A model generated the notes under the pieces. The model did not search any database. It was not told the origin of the DNA and was given only the letters and a program-made list of their open reading frames with translations. A DNA stretch of 64,000 nt. Origin: Nocardioides sp. WS12. Its GTDB lineage: Bacteria > Actinomycetota > Actinomycetes > Propionibacteriales > Nocardioidaceae. Within the stretch, counting starts at the first letter, position 1. Every line of letters begins with the position of its first letter. Shown piece after piece: positions 33,986-43,346 of this stretch. The position numbers were made by a program, and so were the translations under genes. Location of the stretch: contig NZ_CP053928.1 in the NCBI RefSeq assembly GCF_014108865.1, positions 4,774,001 to 4,838,000 of the forward strand. The letters run 5' to 3'.

Positions 33986-35186
33986 CGACCGGTTCCTGGC
34001 GCGGCGACGCCCCCATCATGGAGTCGGGGTTGTCGGCCTTGAACTGTGCGGTCGCCTGGTCCTGGGCGGTACGGAACTCCGCACCGAACTTGGCCCGGTC
34101 GCCGTAGTGGTGGTCCCACGAAGAGACCAGCGGCGCGACAGTGCCGTGGAACTCGGGCATGACGTACTGCGCGAACAGTTCCAGCGACCGCTTGCGCGCC
34201 TCGAAGTCAGCCCATTCGATCCCTGCCAGCAGCACGGTGCCGAAGCCACCGCCGGACTGCTCCTCAAGTCGCTTGATCGCGGCGATCGCCATGTCCGGCG
34301 TACCGATCACGCCGTGGCCGAGATCGTTGATCCCGTCACAGATGACGTCATGCGGAGTGTCGGCGATGACCTGCTCGATGTCGTCCCCACCAGAGAACGG
34401 CCCGGTCGATCCCCAGCGCATCATCGGCACCATCCCGTGCCGGGCCTCTTCATAAGCCTGTTCCTTGGTGGCGGCCAGGTGCATCGGAACCATCAATCGC
34501 CAGTTGCTCCGGTCGACGGTCTGTCCGAACAGTTGCGCGCGCTCCTCCATCAGCTGCCAGGTGTCCTTGATGAAGGCGAAGCCGCCCTCGGAGTCGGTGG
34601 CAGCAATCGACAGCAGCCCGAGGCCGTACCGGCCAGCGAGGTTGACCCCCGACGGAGACCGAACCGAGGCAACGGCCATCTCCATCTTCCGGCCCTTGTA
34701 GGGCAGCAACTGGAGTTGCGCATCCTTGAGCGTGAACCAGTCCGTCTCCATGCTGACGGTCTCGCCGTTGAGCAGCCGGTGGATCGCGTCCAGACCCTCG
34801 GCCAGCATCGTGCGCTGCTTGTTCGGGTCGATGCCCATCATGTGCGCATCGGTGACCAGGGCGCCCGGCCCGGCACCGAACATGACCCGTCCGCGGGACA
34901 GGTGGTCCAGCAGGGTCAGCCGACCAGCCGTCACCAGCGGGTGGTGGTAGGGAACCGAGATGACACCAGTGCCGAACTTGATGTCCTGCGTGCGCTGCGC
35001 CGCAGCAGCGATGAAGATCTCGGGCGAGGAGACGGGCTCGACACCTCCGGAGTGGTGCTCGCCCACCCACACCTCGTCGAACCCGAGCCGATCCATGTGC
35101 TGGACGATGTCGAGGTCCTGGGTCAGCGCGATCGTCGGGCTCTGCCCGGGGGCGTGCAGCGGCGACATGAACATTCCGAACTTCAT
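33972..35186 (-). CDS. Luciferase-like flavin monooxygenase (limonene monooxygenase-like)
   Basis: A 404-aa LLM-class protein. ATG 35186 (MKFGMFMSPLHAPG) is chosen since GGGAAG precedes it; ATG 35198 is also in frame. It has the conserved WVGEHHSGGVEPVSSPEIF and GPGALVTDAHMMG segments. Its length and N-terminus recall two-component limonene 1,2-monooxygenases, which epoxidise cyclic terpenes, but other substrates are possible. A flavin reductase gene is not visible nearby. Cotranscribed with the SDR gene (56-bp gap). Confidence 0.85.
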   Translation of the reverse strand: MKFGMFMSPLHAPGQSPTIALTQDLDIVQHMDRLGFDEVWVGEHHSGGVEPVSSPEIFIAAAAQRTQDIKFGTGVISVPYHHPLVTAGRLTLLDHLSRGRVMFGAGPGALVTDAHMMGIDPNKQRTMLAEGLDAIHRLLNGETVSMETDWFTLKDAQLQLLPYKGRKMEMAVASVRSPSGVNLAGRYGLGLLSIAATDSEGGFAFIKDTWQLMEERAQLFGQTVDRSNWRLMVPMHLAATKEQAYEEARHGMVPMMRWGSTGPFSGGDDIEQVIADTPHDVICDGINDLGHGVIGTPDMAIAAIKRLEEQSGGGFGTVLLAGIEWADFEARKRSLELFAQYVMPEFHGTVAPLVSSWDHHYGDRAKFGAEFRTAQDQATAQFKADNPDSMMGASPRQEPVDVAT

Positions 35187-35242
35187 TGTTCTTCCCATCT
35201 ATTCAAGGTCATTGGGTTGGTGGTGAGGACGTTCTGAATCGA

Positions 35243-35983
35243 TCAATGCATCGAACGGCCGCCATTGACGTGCAGGATCTGGCCGGTGATGAAGCTGGCG
35301 CGATCGGAGCCGAAGAAGACGATTGCTTCGGCGACCTCCTCGGCCTGCGCGAGGCGCGCCATCGGAATCAGCGCCCTGGCTTCGGGAGTGAGGTCGGATG
35401 CCTGGGCGTCGGACGCAGCCGTGCCCCCCGGGCCAATGCAATTGACCCGCACCGCCGGGGCCAGTTCCTGCGCGGCCACCCGGGTGAAGGACACGACTCC
35501 ACCCTTGCTGGCGGAGTAAGCGGCGAGACCCGGGTACGGGATTCTTGCCGCTCCGGAGATCACGTTGATGATCGAGGAAGATCCGCGACGAGCCATCCCG
35601 GGGGCGAAGGCCCGGCACATGTAGAACGTGCCGTCGAGGTTCACCGCCATGGTGCGTCGCCACATCTCATCGGTGGTCTCGATCACCGAAGCATCGGGGT
35701 AGATGCCGGCCACGTTTGCAAGGATGTCGACGTCGCCGACCACCTCCGAGACGCGGTCCCGCATTGCCTCGACGCTCGAGGACGACGAGACGTCGACAGC
35801 GACGGCGAGGTGCTCGACACCATGGGCCTCGAGCGAGGTGAGTGCTTCCTTCGCCGCTGTGTCATTGAGGTCAGCGAGCACCACGCGGGCGCCGCGAGCA
35901 GCGAACAACTGCGCGGTCGCAAGACCGATACCGCTGGCACCGCCGGTGACGACGACATTCTTTCCTGCAAGTTCCGTGCTCAT
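35243..35983 (-). CDS. Short-chain dehydrogenase/reductase
   Basis: A 246-aa classical SDR. The glycine motif TGGASGIG is at residues 13-20, followed by NVAG and the catalytic S-Y-K (ISGAARI, AYSASKGG). Asp38 in VVLADLND after the second strand indicates NAD(H) preference. It is likely an alcohol dehydrogenase step upstream of the LLM and carboxyltransferase genes in the leftward operon. Confidence 0.92.
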   Translation of the reverse strand: MSTELAGKNVVVTGGASGIGLATAQLFAARGARVVLADLNDTAAKEALTSLEAHGVEHLAVAVDVSSSSSVEAMRDRVSEVVGDVDILANVAGIYPDASVIETTDEMWRRTMAVNLDGTFYMCRAFAPGMARRGSSSIINVISGAARIPYPGLAAYSASKGGVVSFTRVAAQELAPAVRVNCIGPGGTAASDAQASDLTPEARALIPMARLAQAEEVAEAIVFFGSDRASFITGQILHVNGGRSMH

Positions 35984-36153
35984 GAAAACTCCGAACGATT
36001 CGACTGGACGGCTTCGTCTCGACGACGAGAACCGCTCTTTCTCTCAAGACCGCGGGAATGTCGTTGCCTCACGCGCCAACCTTGGCCAGTGTGCTCTTCG
36101 GAGGCATTCCCAGAAATACCTATCTCGGTACCTACGGCCGGCGAACAAATACT

Positions 36154-37098
36154 TCAAAGGTCGCGCAGCACTCGACATCTCTCGACCAATGACCGCCTCG
36201 AGACATCGATCTCCAAGCTCAACCGATCGTGTCCGTGCGTGACGCCCGGCAGCACGTGCAACTCGCATGAGACACCGGCGCGATGCAGTCGTTGCGCGAA
36301 GCTGATCGACTCGTCCCGGAAGATGTCGAGTTCTCCGACCTCGATGTACGCAGGCGCCAGGCCGGCGACATCAACGAGCCGTGCCGGCGCTTCGATCGGC
36401 GAGACGTGGTCGGTGCCCTGCCTCCCACCCAGGACCGCGTTCCAGCAGGTCCAGTTCGCGGACCAGTCCCAGCTCACGAAGGGCGGGAAGTCCGGGTCCG
36501 GGACCGTGTTGCGATCGTCCAGCATCGGATAGATCAGCACCTGCTTGGCCAGCGGGACCCCCAGGTCACGGGCCAGCACAGCAGTTCCCGCCGCGACGCC
36601 TCCACCACCGCTGTCGCCCATCACAGCGGCCCGATCCGGGTCCACAGAGAACGTCTCGCTCCGCTCGAGTACCCAGACGAGCGTCTCGAAGGCATCCCGT
36701 GCCATCCGCTCCCCGGGGTGTTCCGGAGAGAGCCGGTAGTCCGGTACCGCGAACCGGACTCCGGTCTGCTCGGCGTAGTGGCGCACCAGTCCGTCCACGT
36801 GGTCCGGCTTGCCCGCGATCATGCCGCCGCCGTGCAGGTAAACGACCACAGGCCCCGGTCCGGTCGCCGAATCCGGCGTGTACCAGCGCATCTCGATGCT
36901 CTGCCCGTCCGAGGTCGGAACCCGGTGCGACGTCACCGAGACGCCGGACGACTCCGGCACGGGCGCATCGTCGAGGCCAGCATCGATCATCGCGCGCAGG
37001 GCCGGGGCATCCCCGCGCGCCGGAGCCGCGACGGCTCCCGTGAACTTCTCGACCAGTACGGCAAACGCTTCTGCGATTTGCGGGTCAGGTGTCAGCAT
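36154..37098 (-). CDS. Alpha/beta hydrolase fold-3 esterase (HSL family)
   Basis: A 314-aa protein starting at ATG 37098, with AGGTGG six bases upstream. It has the HSL-family oxyanion motif HGGG, nucleophile GDSGGGG, and the acid and histidine late in the sequence (GELDIFRD, GVTHGHD). It hydrolyses esters or lactones. A 170-bp gap separates it from the downstream SDR gene. It is divergent from the crotonase operon at 37265. Confidence 0.92.
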   Translation of the reverse strand: MLTPDPQIAEAFAVLVEKFTGAVAAPARGDAPALRAMIDAGLDDAPVPESSGVSVTSHRVPTSDGQSIEMRWYTPDSATGPGPVVVYLHGGGMIAGKPDHVDGLVRHYAEQTGVRFAVPDYRLSPEHPGERMARDAFETLVWVLERSETFSVDPDRAAVMGDSGGGGVAAGTAVLARDLGVPLAKQVLIYPMLDDRNTVPDPDFPPFVSWDWSANWTCWNAVLGGRQGTDHVSPIEAPARLVDVAGLAPAYIEVGELDIFRDESISFAQRLHRAGVSCELHVLPGVTHGHDRLSLEIDVSRRSLVERCRVLRDL

Positions 37099-37264
37099 AT
37101 TTACCACCTATTGGAATCACAATCTCGAGGAAAATTAAGATTATGGTTGATTAGATGACACAATAGAAGCATATTGCTGCAATACCCCGACCGAAATGGG
37201 CGCCTCAATTTTCGCGCCATTCACATTTCGGCAATGTGAATCAGAGATGCCTTCAGGAGGAAAT

Positions 37265-38056
37265 GTGGCCGACCTGCTCGTCGAAAAGCACGGGACCACC
37301 ACCGTCTTCACGATCAACCGCCCGGATCGGATGAACGCCGTCGGCGGGTCCGTCATGGCCGACCTGACCGCGGGCCTGCGGGAGTTCGAAGCGGACCCCG
37401 CGCAGTACGTCGCGATCATCACTGCCGTCGGCGAGAAGGCATTCTGCTCCGGCTTCGACCTCAAGGACATGGTCGCCGCCGACGCGGGCACGGCACTTCC
37501 CGTCTCACCCGGTCCCGACATTGCCGGTATTGCTGCCTGCGAGAAGGTCACCATCGCGGCCGTCAACGGCCTGGCGATCGCCGGTGGCATGGAAATCGCG
37601 ATCAGTTGCGACATCCGGATCGCGTCCGAGAATGCGTGGTTCGGAGTCTTCGAACCCAAGCGCGGATTCATGGCCGGCGTAGCGGTCAACGTGCTGCCTC
37701 GGCTGATGCCCATGGGCGCCGTCATGGACCTGATGCTGAGTGGGGACCGACTCAGCGCGGAGGATGCCCATCGCCTGGGCCTCGTCCAGCGCGTCGTCCC
37801 CGCCGAGAAGTTGCTGGAAACGGCGCTGGAGAAGGCCGAGATGATCGGACGCAATTCGCAGCCCGCCGTCTGGGGCACCAAGAAGGTGCTGAAGTTCTGG
37901 CGCGACGCGCTCCTGGCCGAGCAGCAGCGCTACTACGAGGCCGTCATCCATCGAGTGATGCTCTCCGGGGACATGCACGAGGGCCCGCGCGCCTTCGCCG
38001 AAAAGCGTGAACCCCAGTTCGGCAACCAGTGGCCGAACCCCTTCGACCGGATCTGA
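37265..38056 (+). CDS. Enoyl-CoA hydratase/isomerase
   Basis: A 263-aa crotonase. GTG 37265 is chosen because a full AGGAGG lies four bases upstream; ATG 37247 is an alternative. The first catalytic glutamate is kept (FGVFEPKRGF), while the second is an aspartate (AVMDLMLSG). The oxyanion segments are CSGFDLKDM and NGLAIAGGMEIAISCD. It starts a rightward operon with the acyl-CoA dehydrogenase 11 bp downstream, so it acts on a CoA ester in the same beta-oxidation-like sequence. Confidence 0.9.
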   Translation: MADLLVEKHGTTTVFTINRPDRMNAVGGSVMADLTAGLREFEADPAQYVAIITAVGEKAFCSGFDLKDMVAADAGTALPVSPGPDIAGIAACEKVTIAAVNGLAIAGGMEIAISCDIRIASENAWFGVFEPKRGFMAGVAVNVLPRLMPMGAVMDLMLSGDRLSAEDAHRLGLVQRVVPAEKLLETALEKAEMIGRNSQPAVWGTKKVLKFWRDALLAEQQRYYEAVIHRVMLSGDMHEGPRAFAEKREPQFGNQWPNPFDRI

Positions 38057-38067
38057 GGATTCTGACC

Positions 38068-39222
38068 ATGGAACTGTTGACCAGCCCGGAACTGCAGGAA
38101 TTCCGCGACGAAGCGCGCACCTGGTTGCACGAGAACGTCCCGGGCGACGACCGTCCGCACGACGGCCCGGGCCTGAAGAACCGAGACGAGATCCGTGCCT
38201 GGGACGCCGCCTGGCAGCGCCGCCAGTACGACGGCGGCTGGGCCGGCGTCGACTGGCCGAAGGAGTACGGCGGCCGCGGACTGTCGTTGGTCGAACAGGT
38301 CATCTGGTACGAGGAACTGGTTCGGGCCGGTGCGCCGACCGGGTTCTCGGTCTTCCAGGTCGCGCTCGGCCACGCCGGCCCGACCCTGATCGCCCGGGCA
38401 ACCGACGAGCAGAAGGCCTTCCACCTGCCGCGGATCCTGAAGGGCGAGTCGCCTTGGTGCCAGGGCTTCTCCGAGCCCTCCTCCGGTTCGGACCTCGCCT
38501 CGCTGCGTACCACCGGCGTCATCGATGGCGAGGAGCTCGTCATCACCGGACAGAAGATGTGGACCACCGGGGCTCAGTACGCCGACTACTGCGAGCTGCT
38601 GGTCCGGACCGACCCCGACGTGGCCCGCCACAAGGGCCTCACGTGGGTGATCATGGAAATGGACCGACCGGGAGTCGACGTCCGTCCGATTCACCTGATC
38701 CCCGACGAGTACGAGACGTGTGAGGTCTTCTACGACGAGGTCAGGGTGCCGCTCAGCAATGTCGTCGACCAGGTCAACAACGGCTGGAGCGTGGCGATGT
38801 CCACGCTGGCCATCGAGCGCGGGCCTGCGTTCCTGGACATGCGCCTTTACAACATCTACCACGTCGATGAGTTGATCTCGATCGCTCGCGACAGAGGCCT
38901 CCTGGCCGACGCCGCCCTGGCCGACCGACTCGCCCAGGCTCGCGCGGACGCTGCAGCGGTCCGGTCGATGGCCTACTGGCAGATCTCGACCTCAGAGATG
39001 GGCGTCCAACCGGGAGCGGAGTCCACGGCGATCAGGACCTGGCACACCCAGCTCGAGCAGCGCATCAGTCGCCTCGCGGTCGACATTCTCGGCACCGAGG
39101 CCCTGCTCCGGAACAACTGGACCCGACAGTGGCTCGGCACGTTCGCGACGACGATCGTCGGCGGCACGAAGGACATCCAGAAGAACATCATCGGTGAGCG
39201 CGTACTCGGGCTACCGCGCTGA
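38068..39222 (+). CDS. Acyl-CoA dehydrogenase
   Basis: A 384-aa flavoprotein of the FadE type. It has the FAD-binding GFSEPSSGSDLASL and MWTTGAQYADYC segments, and the C-terminal VGGTKDIQKNIIGERVLGLP. GAGGA precedes the ATG. It introduces a 2,3-double bond in an acyl-CoA. Coupled with the upstream crotonase, it represents two consecutive beta-oxidation steps. Confidence 0.93.
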   Translation: MELLTSPELQEFRDEARTWLHENVPGDDRPHDGPGLKNRDEIRAWDAAWQRRQYDGGWAGVDWPKEYGGRGLSLVEQVIWYEELVRAGAPTGFSVFQVALGHAGPTLIARATDEQKAFHLPRILKGESPWCQGFSEPSSGSDLASLRTTGVIDGEELVITGQKMWTTGAQYADYCELLVRTDPDVARHKGLTWVIMEMDRPGVDVRPIHLIPDEYETCEVFYDEVRVPLSNVVDQVNNGWSVAMSTLAIERGPAFLDMRLYNIYHVDELISIARDRGLLADAALADRLAQARADAAAVRSMAYWQISTSEMGVQPGAESTAIRTWHTQLEQRISRLAVDILGTEALLRNNWTRQWLGTFATTIVGGTKDIQKNIIGERVLGLPR

Positions 39223-39269
39223 AATCATTCTGATCCCAGCATGAATTCATAGGGACAATGACTATTTCA

Positions 39270-39298
39270 TTGACAGGCAATGGCAATTCTTGAAAGAT
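39270..39298 (+). promoter_or_regulatory. Candidate promoter for the flavoprotein gene
   Basis: An exact TTGACA (39270-39275) is followed after 17 bases by AAAGAT (39293-39298), a weak -10. It lies about 95 bp before the GTG of the FAD gene in an A+T-rich gap. Confidence 0.35.
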
Positions 39299-39390
39299 TG
39301 CATAAATGCCAGCCTGGTTCGAATTCAATCGCTGCGTGGCGAATATTCTCCACTTTTCCGAATTGCTCATTCAGTCCAAGGAGTTCGAAC

Positions 39391-41019
39391 GTGGAACGCA
39401 CTGATCATGACGTCGTCATCGTGGGCTTCGGCATCGCGGGAGCTGCCGCTGCCATCGAAGCCGTCGAGCGCGGTGCCCGGGTGCTGGTCCTCGATCGCGG
39501 GTACGGCGGCGGTGCGGCTGCGTTGTCGGGCGGCGTCATCTACGCCGGTGGCGGCACCAGGCACCAGAAGGCGGCCGGGGTGCACGACACCCCGCAGAAC
39601 ATGTTCAACTACCTCCGTCAGGAAGTGAACGGGATCGTTTCCGACGAGACCGTCCGCGCCTTCTGCGAACAGAGTCCGGCCATGATCGACTGGCTGGAGG
39701 AGCAGGGCGCCAAGTTCGAAGGCACGCTGAGCCCCTACAAGGCGTCGTACACGACCGATGCGCACTACTTGTACTACTCAGGCAACGAGACCGCCTGGCC
39801 TTACCGGCTCCATGCGGTTCCAGCAGCCCGAGGTCACCGGCAGGTGGCGAAGGGCGTGCAGTCCGGGACGATGCTGTCGCTCGCCGTTCGGAAGGCCGCC
39901 ATCGCCAAGGGCGTCGAGTTCAGGCCGCTCAGCAGGGTCAGCGAACTCCTCATCGAGGACGGGGTCGTCGTCGGCGTGACCTACCGGACCATGAGCGTCA
40001 ATGCCGACAGCGCCGACGGCCATCGCCGGCTGAGCAAGGTCGGTGCCAAGCTCGGCAACTGGATGCCGCCCCTGGGCGCGCGGCTCAATGGCAAGGCCGA
40101 GGCTCTGTGGCAACGACACGCGACCACGCACACGGCCCGCGCGAAGTCGGTCATCCTGGCCGCCGGCGGATTCGTGCTCAACGCCGAGATGATGGCCGAG
40201 CACGCCCCCGAGTACCAGTCGTTGCTGCCGCTGGGAACTGTCGGTGACGACGGCACCGGGCTGCGGCTCGGCGTTTCTGCCGGCGGAACCACCGTCAACA
40301 TGGACCGTCTGGCCGCCTGGAGGTTCCTGTCGCCGCCGAGTGCCTTCCTCGAGGGCGTCGCCGTCGGGCCGACGGGCACGCGGATCATCAACGAGGACGT
40401 GTACGGCGCCCGCCTGGCCGAGTTCATGATCGCCGAACACCAGGGCAAGGGCTTCCTGATCGTGGACGACGAGACCTGGGTCCGGGCCCGTAGGCAGATC
40501 CGGAAACAGTGCCGGCAAGCGTTCCAGATCCCGCAGACGGCGTACCTCTTCACGGCCGGCCATCAGAAGGCAGACACCCTCGACGACCTGGCAGCCAGGA
40601 TCGGCGTCCCTGCCGATGCACTCGCCGCAACGGTCGACGCCTACAACGAGGGCGTCCGCAGCGCGGACGGGGATCCGGCCCACAAGGCGGCCAACCTGTG
40701 CAAGCCGCTCAGCCGGGGCCCGTACCGGGCGATCAACATCTCCGTTGACGCCTCGCCTCTCTACCCGGCGACGGTGTTCACCCTCGGCGGTCTGCGTGTC
40801 GACGAGACCTCCGGCCACGTTCTCACCCCTGACAACCAGCGGATTCCCGGTCTCTACGCCGCCGGCAGGTGCGCGATCGGGCTCTGCTCGCACAGCTACG
40901 TCAGCGGACTCTCGCTGGCCGATGGTGTCTTCTCCGGCCGCCGTGCCGGCGGACATGCAGCCGCGGCTGCACAGAACAGCAGTCCCTCTGCCCAGGCAGG
41001 AACCCGGATCGTCACCTGA
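39391..41019 (+). CDS. FAD-dependent KstD/fumarate-reductase-like flavoprotein, copy 1
   Basis: A 542-aa flavoprotein. GTG 39391 has AAGGAG seven bases upstream. The dinucleotide motif GFGIAG lies near residue 10, with DRGYGGGAAALSGG and the second FAD segment RIPGLYAAGRCA at the C-terminus. It belongs to the fumarate reductase/3-ketosteroid-delta1-dehydrogenase family, which performs ring or alpha,beta dehydrogenation. It is encoded with an LLM monooxygenase 31 bp downstream. Substrate is unknown. Confidence 0.9.
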   Translation: MERTDHDVVIVGFGIAGAAAAIEAVERGARVLVLDRGYGGGAAALSGGVIYAGGGTRHQKAAGVHDTPQNMFNYLRQEVNGIVSDETVRAFCEQSPAMIDWLEEQGAKFEGTLSPYKASYTTDAHYLYYSGNETAWPYRLHAVPAARGHRQVAKGVQSGTMLSLAVRKAAIAKGVEFRPLSRVSELLIEDGVVVGVTYRTMSVNADSADGHRRLSKVGAKLGNWMPPLGARLNGKAEALWQRHATTHTARAKSVILAAGGFVLNAEMMAEHAPEYQSLLPLGTVGDDGTGLRLGVSAGGTTVNMDRLAAWRFLSPPSAFLEGVAVGPTGTRIINEDVYGARLAEFMIAEHQGKGFLIVDDETWVRARRQIRKQCRQAFQIPQTAYLFTAGHQKADTLDDLAARIGVPADALAATVDAYNEGVRSADGDPAHKAANLCKPLSRGPYRAINISVDASPLYPATVFTLGGLRVDETSGHVLTPDNQRIPGLYAAGRCAIGLCSHSYVSGLSLADGVFSGRRAGGHAAAAAQNSSPSAQAGTRIVT

Positions 41020-41050
41020 CCGGGAACAACTAATTGTCGATTGGAATGCA

Positions 41051-42103
41051 ATGACCTCTGGAGCCAGCCTTCACTACGGGATCTTCGTCCTGTCCACGAT
41101 CCCGCCGGGGAGCACCCCGAACGAGATCGTGAACAAGGCGATCGATCAGATCAGGCACGCCGACAAGCTCGGCTTCGAACGAGCGTGGACTGCCGAGCAC
41201 AACGGCCGCATCTACGGCATCACGTCCTCGGCGCAGATGCTGCTCGCGGCTGCCGCGGCCTCCACTAAGAACATCCGGCTCGGCACCGCCGTGTCGCGTC
41301 TGCCGCTGCACCACCCCCTTCGCCTCGCCGAGGACTTCGCGTACATCGATCAACTCAGCGGCGGCCGCCTCGACTTCGGGATCGGCAAGGGTTATGACCC
41401 CGTCGAATTCCAGGCGTACGACGTCAACCTCGACGAGCGCGACGAGCGATACCAGGAGACCCTGGACATCGTCATGCAGGCCTGGCAGACCGGCAAGGTC
41501 AGCTACCAGGGCAAGCATCTCCAGGTTCCCGGCCCGGGTGAGGTCATCGACGAGATTCCGATCTACCCCGAGGTGTTCCAGAAGCCGACTCCCCCGGTCT
41601 ACGTGATGGTCAGCTCCAGCGAGGAGTCGCTGCGCAAGGCGGCGCGTCAGGGCCACGCCTTCGTCCTCGGTGCTGCGTCGCGCGACCAGGCGCGTGACCT
41701 CGTCAACGTCTATCGCGAGGAAGCCCGCACTGCCGGCTACTCCTTCGACGAGATCGACGAGCTCGTCTCGCGCTGCCAGCAGTTCAAGGCGATCCACGTG
41801 GCCGACACCACGGAGCAGGCGCAGCGTGAGTTCAAGGACGGCTACATGTGGTTCACCGACGTGAAGAGCAACCGACCCAAGGTCGGTCTCAACATCGACA
41901 CGATGAGCTTCGAGCAGTACGTCGAGCGGAAGATGCTCATCGTCGGCTCCCCCGACGACGTCGCTGAGGAGCTCTCCTCACTGCACAGTCACACCGGCCT
42001 CGGCGGAATGATGCTGTGGTTCGACGGCGGCGGGGCCCAGCCGCAGGAGCAGGTCCTCCAGTCGATGACGACCTTCACCGAGAAGGTCCGCCCACAACTC
42101 TGA
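41051..42103 (+). CDS. LLM-class flavin-dependent oxidoreductase
   Basis: A 350-aa luciferase-like protein with FERAWTAEHNGRIYG, the TAVSRLPLHHPLRLAEDFA segment and GRLDFGIGKGYDP. It could be FMN- or F420-dependent; the sequence as read does not decide. The ribosome-binding site is weak. It ends the rightward operon and is followed by a strong hairpin. Confidence 0.88.
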   Translation: MTSGASLHYGIFVLSTIPPGSTPNEIVNKAIDQIRHADKLGFERAWTAEHNGRIYGITSSAQMLLAAAAASTKNIRLGTAVSRLPLHHPLRLAEDFAYIDQLSGGRLDFGIGKGYDPVEFQAYDVNLDERDERYQETLDIVMQAWQTGKVSYQGKHLQVPGPGEVIDEIPIYPEVFQKPTPPVYVMVSSSEESLRKAARQGHAFVLGAASRDQARDLVNVYREEARTAGYSFDEIDELVSRCQQFKAIHVADTTEQAQREFKDGYMWFTDVKSNRPKVGLNIDTMSFEQYVERKMLIVGSPDDVAEELSSLHSHTGLGGMMLWFDGGGAQPQEQVLQSMTTFTEKVRPQL

Positions 42104-42111
42104 GTGACACC

Positions 42112-42142
42112 AAGCGGCCGGTCCCCTCGGGGCCGGCCGCTT
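42112..42142. terminator. Bidirectional terminator between convergent operons
   Basis: A GC-rich hairpin (arms of about 14 bp beginning AAGCGGCCGG, one bulged T, TC loop) just after the LLM stop and just before the stop of the convergent MFS gene. Confidence 0.8.
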
Positions 42143-42148
42143 CACATT

Positions 42149-43345
42149 TCACAGGCGGCGCTGGGGCCCGAACATCGGAACGCTCAAGAGGGAGAGGATC
42201 CCGATGGCGAGCAGGACGGCGTAGCCGGCGGTGAACCCTCCCGTCGCTTCGCGGAGGATGCCGAGCAGGGCTGGACCAGTCGCTCCAACGAGGTAGGCGA
42301 TCAGGATCACCATTGCCCCGAGTCGGGTGGCGTCCGCCTGGGTGCGGGTGACATCAACGAGCAAGACCAGGGCGAGTGTCGAGCACCCGCCAGCGCCGAT
42401 GCCGAACAGGACCATGGAGGGAACTGCCAGGGTCAGCGGGGCCACCAGCAGGAAGAGCACGCCCGTGGTCGACGCGGTGATCACCACGGCGAGCAGCGGA
42501 CGTCGATCGACGACGACGTCGGTGAGCCACGACACGGCCACCATCGATACAGGGCCGACGAGCTGGAAGACGGCGAAGAGACCCGCCGCGTGATGTTCGG
42601 AGGTGCCGAGGTGGAGAAAAAGCGGCGTCACCCAGGCCAATCCGCTGAAGCCGATGAGCATCGCCGAAGCCGTGAACCAGGTGATCCACCACGCCGTCGG
42701 CGAGCGCCACGGCAAGCGGCGCTCAACCCGGCCCTCGGGAGGCGGGTCAGCGGGAAGCCTCCGTGCCGTGGCGACCCAGACCAATGCGGTCACCGCCGCG
42801 ATGACGCCCCAGAACGCGAGCGCTGGCCGCCAACCCCCCAACGATTCCTCCACCGGTGTCGCGATCCAGGCAGCGAGAGCCACACCGACCGCAGTACCGG
42901 TGGTGTAGAGGCCAACCGCGAGCCCCCGGATCCGGGAGAGGTGACTGGCGATCAGACTGGGCACGAGCGCCGAAGCCGCCCCCATCCCGGCGCCGACGAT
43001 TGCGCATGAGCAGAGCAGCAGCGGGGCGCCGGCAGGAACCAACCGGAGCAGGCAGCCGAGCGAGAGCACCGCGAGACCGACGCCCATCCCATTGACCGCG
43101 CCGACCCGGACCGCCACCCGGTGCCCGACGGGCGCACCGATCCCCATGAAGGCGACGACCAGCGATGTCAGCAACCCCTGTTCGAGTCCCGAGAGCTCGA
43201 GGTCCCTGGTGATGTCGTCCAGCAGCGGTGGCACCGACCCCAGCGAGGCGCGAAGGTTGAGTCCGATCACCGTCATCAGGGCGGCGAGCGCCCACACCGG
43301 AACCGTCACCTGTGCCGGGCGTGCCGCGACCGCGGCAGGCTTCAT
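42149..43345 (-). CDS. MFS transporter, CynX/NimT-like
   Basis: A 398-aa protein with about 12 membrane helices. It opens with ALAALMTVIGLNLRASLGS, the signature of the CynX/NimT (cyanate/2-nitroimidazole) branch of MFS. The PSLIASHLSRIRGLAVGLY segment matches the family loop. In a catabolic operon it may export or import a pathway acid. Its start is 1 bp after the CoA-transferase stop, so it is cotranscribed. Confidence 0.88.
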   Translation of the reverse strand: MKPAAVAARPAQVTVPVWALAALMTVIGLNLRASLGSVPPLLDDITRDLELSGLEQGLLTSLVVAFMGIGAPVGHRVAVRVGAVNGMGVGLAVLSLGCLLRLVPAGAPLLLCSCAIVGAGMGAASALVPSLIASHLSRIRGLAVGLYTTGTAVGVALAAWIATPVEESLGGWRPALAFWGVIAAVTALVWVATARRLPADPPPEGRVERRLPWRSPTAWWITWFTASAMLIGFSGLAWVTPLFLHLGTSEHHAAGLFAVFQLVGPVSMVAVSWLTDVVVDRRPLLAVVITASTTGVLFLLVAPLTLAVPSMVLFGIGAGGCSTLALVLLVDVTRTQADATRLGAMVILIAYLVGATGPALLGILREATGGFTAGYAVLLAIGILSLLSVPMFGPQRRL

Positions 43346-43346
43346 C